Positions 1 through 4,136 of a DNA stretch of 7,276 bases are shown here, piece by piece. The stretch's first letter is position 1. Each line of letters opens with the position of its first letter. Below the pieces are notes generated by a model. The model saw only the letters and a list, made by a program, of their open reading frames with translations. It ran no database searches and was not told the origin of the DNA. Position numbers and translations under genes: made by a program. Source of the stretch: DATGEP01 sp035310125 (lineage in GTDB: Bacteria; Chloroflexota; Ktedonobacteria; Ktedonobacterales; JADMIN01); assembly GCA_035310125.1 (NCBI GenBank), contig DATGEP010000405.1, positions 1 through 7,276 of the forward strand, read 5' to 3'.

Positions 1-42
1 GATGTCGGGTGCAGTCCCCGAACGCTCAGTTAAAAAAGGCAT

Positions 43-192
43 CTACTTGGCGGGTGGCTCCCGAGTGATCGTGACATTCGCGAACTCGGAGCCACTATCA
101 GCGCTGTCGCAGCTCACGACATGGAAGCCCGCCCGCCGGTAGCCTTCGCCCGCACCGCCCGCTCCTGAAAAGAGATCAAGTAAGCGCATCAT
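43..192 (-). pseudogene. Truncated N-terminus of a DNA (cytosine-5-type) methyltransferase-like protein
   Basis: This 49-codon minus-strand frame begins ATGATG and overlaps the TGA of the upstream gene by one base. Residues 4-15 read LLDLFSGAGGAG, the FxGxG-type SAM-binding motif I at the extreme N-terminus of C5 cytosine DNA methyltransferases. It continues E-G-Y-R-R-A-G-F-H-V-V-S-C-D, where the Asp near residue 29 matches the motif II acidic position that contacts SAM. After that Asp the family pattern is lost, and the frame stops at TAG. The catalytic Pro-Cys motif and the recognition domain are absent, so the stub alone cannot methylate DNA. The other two frames downstream do not resume a methyltransferase sequence inside the window. 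It may be a decayed gene, a gene split by an insertion, or one whose remainder lies beyond the left edge. Family assignment is fairly sure; pseudogene status is inference. Confidence 0.6.
54..95. repeat. Strong imperfect inverted repeat (12-bp stem, one bulge)
   Basis: GTGGCTCCCGAGT (54-66) pairs with ACTCGGAGCCAC (84-95), giving 12 bp with a single bulged C and a 17-nt loop. It lies inside the 3' end of the methyltransferase stub, just past the point where family similarity stops. On the minus strand a T6 run (37-32) follows, but 16 nt beyond the stem, too far for a standard intrinsic terminator. It could be an RNA hairpin at the operon end, a recombination-site remnant or the edge of an insertion. 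Positions 1-42 contain no gene I can support. Confidence 0.6.
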
Positions 193-614
193 CACTCACA
201 CGCTCTCTCCGTCCGCGCGCTCGGAGCGGCGCGCATAAACTCGCGCTGTTCTTTGCGGCAGAACGCTTCCGCATCTTCGCGCCGGCTGAAACTGATGCGG
301 CCCCCGCGCGCATCCCGCCGAAACTTGCCAAAGCGCAGCGGATACCAGCGGGTGTCACTGCCCAGTACCACGGTGTAGGCGCTGGGCCACTCGTTTTCAG
401 TCATGCGCGCCCCCCCCCGCGTCGTCCTTCTGGGTCCGAACAGCCGCGCATATTCCAGGCGACGGTAGCGACTCACCGCGGAGCTGCGCCGCTTGTACGG
501 GCCGTGCTCGTCACGCCATGTCCCGTCAGATTGCCGGGATTGGAGCCAGTAGCCATCTGCCCGCGGCGCGATCTGCCAGCCCTCCCCAATGATAGCCGTC
601 ATGTGTCGTGGCAT
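192..614 (-). CDS. Hypothetical 140-aa protein of two weakly similar halves, joined across a G9 tract
   Basis: I do not recognise the family. The ATG at 614 is preferred over an upstream in-frame ATG at 671 because a purine-rich SD (AGGAGGGAGGGAGAGG, 617-632) directly precedes it and the promoter -10 box at 658-663 would lie inside the longer frame. The first half (residues 11-54) has W13, Y22-W23, W33-R34-D35 and an Arg-rich stretch; the second half (80-124) has W90-Y91, R100-D101, G104 and a charged end. By eye this is a weak internal duplication. The halves are joined at R66-G-G-A-R70, encoded by a run of nine G (410-418), followed directly by Met71. One fewer G would end the first half at a TGA overlapping that ATG. 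The gene has its own promoter and overlaps the methyltransferase stub by 1 nt. It is likely a small accessory phage protein. Confidence 0.75.
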   Translation of the reverse strand: MPRHMTAIIGEGWQIAPRADGYWLQSRQSDGTWRDEHGPYKRRSSAVSRYRRLEYARLFGPRRTTRGGARMTENEWPSAYTVVLGSDTRWYPLRFGKFRRDARGGRISFSRREDAEAFCRKEQREFMRAAPSARTERACE

Positions 615-650
615 TGCCTCTCCCTCCCTCCTATCTGTCCGCGTAGGGAC

Positions 651-686
651 TGATACGAGTATACACGGCAACTACGCCGCAGTCAA
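651..686 (-). promoter_or_regulatory. Near-consensus sigma-70 promoter for the 192-614 gene
   Basis: On the minus strand, TTGACT (686-681) and TATACT (663-658) are separated by exactly 17 nt. Each hexamer has one mismatch to TTGACA or TATAAT. A start of transcription near 651 gives a leader of about 37 nt ending in the strong SD before the ATG at 614. It would transcribe the 140-aa gene and the overlapping methyltransferase stub as one accessory unit, independent of the genes to the right. This is the best promoter in the window. Confidence 0.8.
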
Positions 687-715
687 GCGCCGCACACATT
701 TTCATGGTGGTGTGC

Positions 716-729
716 TGTACGCGCGTACA
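716..729. promoter_or_regulatory. Perfect 14-bp palindrome, candidate operator
   Basis: TGTACGCGCGTACA is its own exact reverse complement and does not extend further. It lies 30 bp upstream of the -35 box of the 192-614 promoter and about 30 bp downstream of the stop of the 762-992 gene, in the 147-bp gap at 615-761. A second inverted repeat, GCACAC/GTGTGC (692-697 and 710-715, 12-nt loop), abuts it. Two-fold symmetry with a 4-bp GCGC centre suits a dimeric repressor or activator. A short hairpin at the end of the upstream gene is an alternative, but no T-run follows. The plus-strand TACAAT at 726-731 lacks a -35 partner. Confidence 0.5.
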
Positions 730-761
730 ATGCGATTCTGACGGTTGAGTTGGCGCGGTGG

Positions 762-992
762 CTAGAGTGGCCAGGGTGCGCCGTCGGGGCGGGCTGTTGG
801 CGCGCTGGCGCCGGGCGTCTCTTGCGCCTCGTCGCGATCCTTCGCGTGCCGCAAGACGCCGCGATGCGCGGCGGTCATCAGCCGGAGCAGACGCGCCTGG
901 ATGCGGTCACGATGGTGCTGCCTCAGCGCGCGACGGCGCAGCTCAGCGCGCAGGGATCGGTAGCGTGCCGCCATCGCCGGGTGATCGAGCAT
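762..992 (-). CDS. Hypothetical small basic protein, 76 aa
   Basis: Family not recognised. The start at 992 is supported by GAGGAG (1005-1000) seven nt upstream; the open frame extends further, but the upstream part overlaps the divergent gene and is not needed. The product is Arg/His/Ala-rich. Residues about 5-55 look helical with alternating basic and hydrophobic positions (for example RYRSLRAELRRRALRQHHRD), followed by a disordered Pro/Gly/Ala tail. It diverges from the HTH-like gene at 1054, with 61 bp between starts, an arrangement common for regulator and target pairs. A minus-strand TATAAT (1067-1062) lies upstream and could serve as its -10. Plus-strand frames over the same bases lack an SD and look like composition shadows. 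Confidence 0.6.
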   Translation of the reverse strand: MLDHPAMAARYRSLRAELRRRALRQHHRDRIQARLLRLMTAAHRGVLRHAKDRDEAQETPGASAPTARPDGAPWPL

Positions 993-1037
993 TGGGTATC
1001 TCCTCGCTGGCCGCGCTGGCGTATGGCCTGCGACATC

Positions 1038-1067
1038 TGATAGACTCTTGATTATGGCCCGATTATA
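1038..1067. promoter_or_regulatory. Possible overlapping divergent promoters
   Basis: On the minus strand, TATAAT (1067-1062) is a perfect -10 hexamer and would start transcription near 1055, giving a leader of about 60 nt for the 762-992 gene. On the plus strand, TGATAGACT (1038-1046) resembles an extended -10 (TGn plus TAGACT); transcription would begin around 1053-1054, at or next to the ATG at 1054, making that gene leaderless. Neither has a convincing -35. The two would overlap, so they could not both be occupied by polymerase. Tentative. Confidence 0.3.
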
Positions 1068-1272
1068 CACCGCAAAAGAGGCGGCGGTGGCGCTGGGCCG
1101 TCCACATCTGGCGCGTACGCTCGTTCGGCGCGCCGCCGAAGCCCACGCCGAGGGGGATGCAGCGGTCCAGCGCATTGCGGACCGCTGGGCCGCGTCGCTG
1201 GCGTGGTGGGAGCAGCACGCGCACCTCCGCCCTCCTGGACGCAAGCGCCGCCAGCCGCTCGCTGAGCCGTAA
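1054..1272 (+). CDS. Small HTH-like putative DNA-binding protein, 72 aa
   Basis: Residues 4-30 (L-Y-T-A-K-E-A-A-V-A-L-G-R-P, then L-A-R-T-L-V-R-R-A-A-E-A) look like a MerR or excisionase-type helix-turn-helix: a helix with KEAA.ALG, a turn at G-R-P, then a basic helix. A second helical part follows (V39-Q-R-I-A-D-R-W45, then L-A-W-W52). The C-terminus P60-P-G-R-K-R-R66 is a short basic, AT-hook-like arm. This suggests DNA binding, perhaps a small regulator or recombination directionality factor; that role is inference. No SD precedes the ATG at 1054 or the in-frame TTG at 1048, so it may be leaderless, unlike the SD-led neighbours. It runs against the surrounding minus-strand genes, diverging from the 76-aa gene and converging on the SGNH hydrolase gene. 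Confidence 0.55.
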   Translation: MARLYTAKEAAVALGRPHLARTLVRRAAEAHAEGDAAVQRIADRWAASLAWWEQHAHLRPPGRKRRQPLAEP

Positions 1273-1276
1273 ACCG

Positions 1277-1321
1277 GACGCCAGATACGCCGGTGACATG
1301 CGGGCTTGCCTATCTGACGCC
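1277..1321. terminator. Inverted repeat between convergent genes, possible bidirectional terminator
   Basis: GACGCCAGATA (1277-1287) and TATCTGACGCC (1311-1321) can pair at 9 of 11 positions around a 23-nt loop. The structure fills the 88-bp gap between the stop of the plus-strand HTH-like gene (1272) and the stop of the minus-strand SGNH gene (1361), where a two-way terminator would be expected. No T-run follows on either strand, so an intrinsic terminator is not proven. The same bases contain a direct repeat of GACGCCAG, and three TATGCC copies (1334, 1343, 1354) follow. Confidence 0.3.
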
Positions 1322-1360
1322 AGCGGGCCAGATTATGCCGTGTATGCCCATGTTATGCCA

Positions 1361-2023
1361 TCAAGCCACCGCGAGCACGGCCTGCGCAATCGCCACATGC
1401 CCCGCATCATTCGGGTGAAACGTATCTGAGCTGCCCGGCGGCCAGTGGTACGACGGGTTGAGATACAGGGTGCTGATGTCTACCAGCGCGCGCCCGCCCG
1501 CGCCCGTCCATGTCGCCGCCTCCGCCTGGATCACGCTATTATACGCCGCCGCCGCCGCCGGATCGCCCCATACGCTGAGTGCTACCAGGCGCGCGTTGGG
1601 ATTGTCGGTGGCGAGCCACGCTAGCAGTGCCGCATAGTGCGCCTGCATCGTCGCCGGCGGCACCTGTTGCAGGTAGTCGTTCGTGCCCAGCTCCAGCACG
1701 ATCAATTGTGCATTGGAGGGGTGCAAATCGAGCGCCTGAAGATGCGCCAGGAATTGCCCCGTCGTATCGCCCCCGACGCCGTCAACGAGGTATTGGCTCG
1801 CATCGGCGGACGAGCGGGCGCGCAGCCCCAGCACGGTTTGCCACGTATAATCATAATAAAAATCATCGGTATGCTGGCCCTGCGTGAGGCTATCGCCCAA
1901 GAAAATGACGGTCGAGAGCGGGGGTGTCGCCTGCGGGGGAATCGGCCCCCCGCGTCCGATGCCCATGCCGACGGCGATCAGCAGCACCGACGACAGCACC
2001 AGCGTGCACAGCATGCGTCGCAT
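1361..2023 (-). CDS. SGNH/GDSL-family hydrolase with N-terminal membrane anchor or signal peptide, 220 aa
   Basis: All four diagnostic blocks are present in order: G43-D-S45-L-T-Q-G (block I, nucleophile Ser45), G-V-G-G-D-T-T-G-Q at 82-90 (block II oxyanion Gly), G113-T-N115-D (block III Asn) and D200-T-F-H203 (block V catalytic Asp/His). The family hydrolyses ester bonds of lipids, acetylated sugars or peptidoglycan, and 220 aa is normal. Residues 1-24 are a short basic start followed by a hydrophobic stretch (LCTLVLSSVLLIAVGMGI), so the enzyme is exported or anchored with its active site outside the cytoplasm. No clear lipobox is visible. The start at 2023 overlaps the upstream TGA by one base (TGATG) and is preceded by a tandem AGG SD eight nt away; a GTG at 2026 is an alternative. 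In this cassette it may deacylate a host surface polymer; the substrate is not readable. Confidence 0.88.
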   Translation of the reverse strand: MRRMLCTLVLSSVLLIAVGMGIGRGGPIPPQATPPLSTVIFLGDSLTQGQHTDDFYYDYTWQTVLGLRARSSADASQYLVDGVGGDTTGQFLAHLQALDLHPSNAQLIVLELGTNDYLQQVPPATMQAHYAALLAWLATDNPNARLVALSVWGDPAAAAAYNSVIQAEAATWTGAGGRALVDISTLYLNPSYHWPPGSSDTFHPNDAGHVAIAQAVLAVA

Positions 2024-2625
2024 CACGTCGTCCTCCTCCTCCTCGGTTTCACGATGCGCATCTTGTCGGGCCGCTTGTCGTGCCGTAGGGGGCGGTTGTG
2101 CATGCGCACCGCCAGGCGCACCTTCATCATATCTCGCACATAGCGCTCCTCGGCCGCGATCTGTTTGCGGCCCCACATGATCTCCTTGAGTGACATACCT
2201 TCGTGCATGTCGGTCCACCACTCGGCAAAATGCCGTTGCGCGATGTCGGCTGGCTCCGGCCAGTGGAACGGCTGCACGCGCTCGCCCTCCACCCGGTTCA
2301 ACGTCTGGCCGGGGACGCCGCGGTAGGGTTTACGCCGGGGCGGCTTGACAATCCCCCGCCGCGCCGCCAGCTTGGCCACTTGCTCACGTTCGCGCTCCGC
2401 CGCACGCTTGCGGGCGCGGCGACGCTTTAACGCCGCCGCGTTGTATCCAGAGGCCACCGCGGCGGCGTTTGAGCGCTGCTTTCTGGCCTTGTCTTTGGGC
2501 GTGCCGCGATAGCGGACGTGTGCCGCATGGTCCTGCGCCAGGCGGTGCGCGCGGTGCTCCGGCGTCTCGTTCTTTAGTGCGTTTGCCCGACGCTGCGCGC
2601 GGTGCTCTGACGTCTCCTTCGTCAT
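2023..2625 (-). CDS. Arg-rich hypothetical protein with 16-residue N-terminal repeats, 200 aa
   Basis: The N-terminus holds two copies of a 16-residue unit, E4-T-S-E-H-R-A-Q-R-R-A and E20-T-P-E-H-R-A-H-R-L-A, and a weaker third from G41-T-P. The middle (68-104) is a highly basic helix and tail rich in R/K. Residues 118-178 (PFHWPEPADIA, FAEWWTDMHEGMSLKEIMWGRK) look like a folded domain, and the end is R-rich. From memory, the ETPE.R..R.A unit recalls short repeats in some viral and mobile-element proteins; I cannot name a family. The charge suggests nucleic-acid binding or virion packaging (inference). The start overlaps the upstream stop as ATGA; the end overlaps the SGNH start by 1 nt. The last codons are four tandem AGG plus two Thr codons, so its C-terminus is also the SD of the next gene. 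Confidence 0.8.
   Translation of the reverse strand: MTKETSEHRAQRRANALKNETPEHRAHRLAQDHAAHVRYRGTPKDKARKQRSNAAAVASGYNAAALKRRRARKRAAEREREQVAKLAARRGIVKPPRRKPYRGVPGQTLNRVEGERVQPFHWPEPADIAQRHFAEWWTDMHEGMSLKEIMWGRKQIAAEERYVRDMMKVRLAVRMHNRPLRHDKRPDKMRIVKPRRRRTT
2547..2620 (-). repeat. 48-bp-period direct repeat inside the Arg-rich gene
   Basis: GCGCGCGGTGCTC followed by a closely similar CGTCTC block occurs around 2547-2572 and again at 2595-2620 (plus-strand reading), offset by 48 bp, exactly 16 codons. Differences are mostly single-base. It encodes the ETxEHRAxR units and points to recent in-frame tandem duplication. Confidence 0.7.
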
Positions 2626-2948
2626 ATGCCGCTGCCCGGCGGCGCTGACGGCGCCGCCGGACCCGCACCGGCGGTGTCGCTCGCCGGGGACGCCGCCGCC
2701 GTCAGCGTGTTGGCCTGCGCGTCCAATTGCTGCTGCTGCTGCACTCCCGCGGCGCCGGCGCCGATATAGTGGGCGATCAGCGTCGAGGCGACGGCGACGG
2801 CGGTCACGGCAATGGTGTTGAGATTGGACAGCACGCCCGTCGTCAGATCGCCGTCATGCGCCACCGAAATGACGATCATGCCCAGGATGGCCGTCACGCC
2901 CATCGCGCCGACCATAAACAAGACGGCGGTGATACCGCGTAGATTCAT
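2622..2948 (-). CDS. Two-TM small membrane protein, holin-like, 108 aa
   Basis: Two hydrophobic helices are clear, at about residues 5-30 (ITAVLFMVGAMGVTAILGMI) and 44-67 (LNTIAVTAVAVASTLIAHYI), with a short acidic loop H31-D-G-D-L between them. A hydrophilic tail starts with a run of five Gln (70-74) and ends Pro/Ala-rich (APPGSGI). Size, two TMs and position among wall-degrading genes fit a class II-type holin, which would form membrane pores and release or activate lysins. No family motif proves this, and a membrane tail-tip or superinfection protein is possible. The start is fixed by GAGGAG (2960-2955) six nt upstream. The stop overlaps the next gene's ATG by four bases. The tail codons carry a 19-bp stretch repeated exactly in the M23 gene. 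Confidence 0.75.
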   Translation of the reverse strand: MNLRGITAVLFMVGAMGVTAILGMIVISVAHDGDLTTGVLSNLNTIAVTAVAVASTLIAHYIGAGAAGVQQQQQLDAQANTLTAAASPASDTAGAGPAAPSAPPGSGI

Positions 2949-2982
2949 GTTCTGCTCCTCATTCGCTCTACGAGCTACGTCG

Positions 2983-4041
2983 CTAAATGCGATAGATCAC
3001 CGCCGTGACAAAATCATTGGGCGTCCCCGCGCTATCGTGAAACTGCACGGTCATGGTGCCCCCGCTCGCGACCTCCACCATGAGCGGGTTTGCCGCCAGG
3101 ATCGCCGCATTGGTGCCCTGCGTGCCGGTGCCCGTGGCGACGGCCGAGAATGCCCCATAGCTCACGGCGCCAGCGCTGGTTTTGATGAGGCCGAAGAAGG
3201 GCGCGGACGAGAGCGTGTTACCGTCCTCGTCGGTGCTCGTCACCGACGCGGTGACGGCGACGCCATTCGAGACGCCCGCGATGGACGCATACAGGCTGAC
3301 GAGATACCGGCCCGCCACGTTCGGCGCCACGAACGAGAGCAAGTTGACGAAGCCGGTTGAAGTCACATGCGCGTGCGCCGCTTCCGCCACTTTGACGGCG
3401 GTGCCGATCCCCACGGTGGCAAGGCCGCCGATGGTAATCAGATCGCCGCTCGCATCCCAGCGGAGATTGGCCGCGGCCGTCCCGGCGACGCCGCCTGATC
3501 CATCCCCCGCCGAGACGAACGCGATACGCTGCACGCCGCCGTTGTCCACGTAGGTGAACAGCATACCGAGCGGATGCGTCCCCGCACTGCCGCCAGGCTG
3601 TAGCTCCATACGCGCGTTGGCGCTGTCGTAGACGACGGAGAGGTTATGACTGCCCCCATCGGGGCTGATTGCATTTTGCAAGGTTGTCGTAACGGCCCCC
3701 GATCCAACGCTCGTCTGGCGCTGATACTGCCCAAAATACTGCGGCGGCGCCTCAGTCCGCACCTCGTAGCTCTCGACAAAGACGGCGGAAAGCGGCGGGT
3801 TGGTCTGTGCCGGCGTGGCGGCGATGCTCCACGAGATGATCGGCAGCGGGTCCCGCGCGTCGAAGCGCCGCCAGCCCCAGGCCGCCACAAAACTGGTCAT
3901 GGCGGCGTCCGGCGTCGTCACATACAACTCATATTGACTGAGATTGTGGATCAGGATGCACCCGGACGTGCTATTGCCCAAGAGCGTATCAATCGGCTGC
4001 GTGACCGTCGGGTCATAGGGTCCTTTGGTGGTGCTGCCCAT
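2983..4041 (-). CDS. Fibre / receptor-binding-like beta-rich structural protein, 352 aa
   Basis: The protein is rich in G, S, T, A and V with alternating small and hydrophobic residues, and has no TM or signal. The N-terminal ~100 residues (aromatic patches A54-W-G-W-R-R and I69-S-W-S-I) may be an attachment or baseplate domain. Residues about 115-220 contain segments such as G-G-S-H-N-L-S-V-V-Y and N-L-R-W-D-A-S-G-D-L-I-T-I-G-G, like fibre-shaft repeats. The C-terminal ~125 residues (from H223-A-H-V-T-S-T-G-F-V-N-L-L to P341-N-D-F-V-T-A-V-I-Y-R-I352) look like one jelly-roll tip of the kind on phage receptor-binding proteins. Role and fold are inference. The start at 4041 has a poorly spaced AGAGGA one nt upstream, but no better in-frame start exists between it and the M23 gene, from which 73 bp of hairpin and repeats separate it. 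Confidence 0.75.
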   Translation of the reverse strand: MGSTTKGPYDPTVTQPIDTLLGNSTSGCILIHNLSQYELYVTTPDAAMTSFVAAWGWRRFDARDPLPIISWSIAATPAQTNPPLSAVFVESYEVRTEAPPQYFGQYQRQTSVGSGAVTTTLQNAISPDGGSHNLSVVYDSANARMELQPGGSAGTHPLGMLFTYVDNGGVQRIAFVSAGDGSGGVAGTAAANLRWDASGDLITIGGLATVGIGTAVKVAEAAHAHVTSTGFVNLLSFVAPNVAGRYLVSLYASIAGVSNGVAVTASVTSTDEDGNTLSSAPFFGLIKTSAGAVSYGAFSAVATGTGTQGTNAAILAANPLMVEVASGGTMTVQFHDSAGTPNDFVTAVIYRI

Positions 4042-4070
4042 GTCCTCTGCTCGCCCTCTCGTTTCCCGCG

Positions 4071-4098
4071 CCGGTTGCCGGTTGCCGGTTACCGGTAT
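4071..4098. repeat. Tandem heptamer repeat, four units
   Basis: Four head-to-tail 7-bp units lie in the gap between the M23 and fibre-like genes: CCGGTTG, CCGGTTG, CCGGTTA, CCGGTAT. On the minus (coding) strand this reads as ACCGGYA-type units. The last two form CCGGTTACCGG, a local palindrome. It sits between the stop-codon hairpin of the M23 gene and the SD region of the fibre-like gene. It may be a slippage-prone spacer, an RNA element or a protein-binding array; no role is proven. Confidence 0.7.
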
Positions 4099-4107
4099 CG
4101 CGTGCAA

Positions 4108-4136
4108 TCTCGCCTCAGGCCAGCAGCGAGGCGAGA
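4108..4136 (-). terminator. Hairpin spanning the M23 stop codon (9-bp perfect stem)
   Basis: TCTCGCCTC (4108-4116) and GAGGCGAGA (4128-4136) form a perfect, mostly GC 9-bp stem around an 11-nt loop. On the minus-strand transcript it covers the last codons of the M23 gene, with its TGA at the loop-stem border. No U-run follows, so it is at best a Rho-type or partial terminator, an RNA 3'-end protector or an attenuator that lowers expression of downstream genes relative to the lysin. Confidence 0.5.

Noticed and set aside
1..25. Minus-strand GTTCGGGGACTGCACCCGAC resembles the R element (P7 side) of group I introns, suggesting an intron in the methyltransferase gene
   Set aside because: Only about 100 nt separate it from the coding stub and I could not find P/Q (P4-P6) elements there. 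The rest lies outside the window. A covariance-model search on extended sequence would decide.
40..110. Possible tRNA from the strong stem and a GTTCG-like loop
   Set aside because: No cloverleaf, anticodon arm or standard T-arm could be built; the stem is a simple bulged hairpin.
750..1051. Two plus-strand frames of 96-97 codons
   Set aside because: They lack an SD and overlap each other and the SD-led minus gene at 762-992; Arg/Ala-rich shadow composition.
2024..2221. Longer N-terminus for the SGNH hydrolase
   Set aside because: It would overlap the Arg-rich gene by about 200 bp and bury the signal-like segment. The ATG at 2023 has a strong SD and a 1-nt overlap with the upstream stop.
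2727..2744. CTG/CAG triplet run as a possible unstable repeat
   Set aside because: Only about five units, explained as the Gln run in the holin-like protein's tail.
4071..4098. Heptamer array as a CRISPR or iteron-type origin
   Set aside because: Units are contiguous, without spacers, and only four copies; there is no AT-rich region or replication gene nearby.
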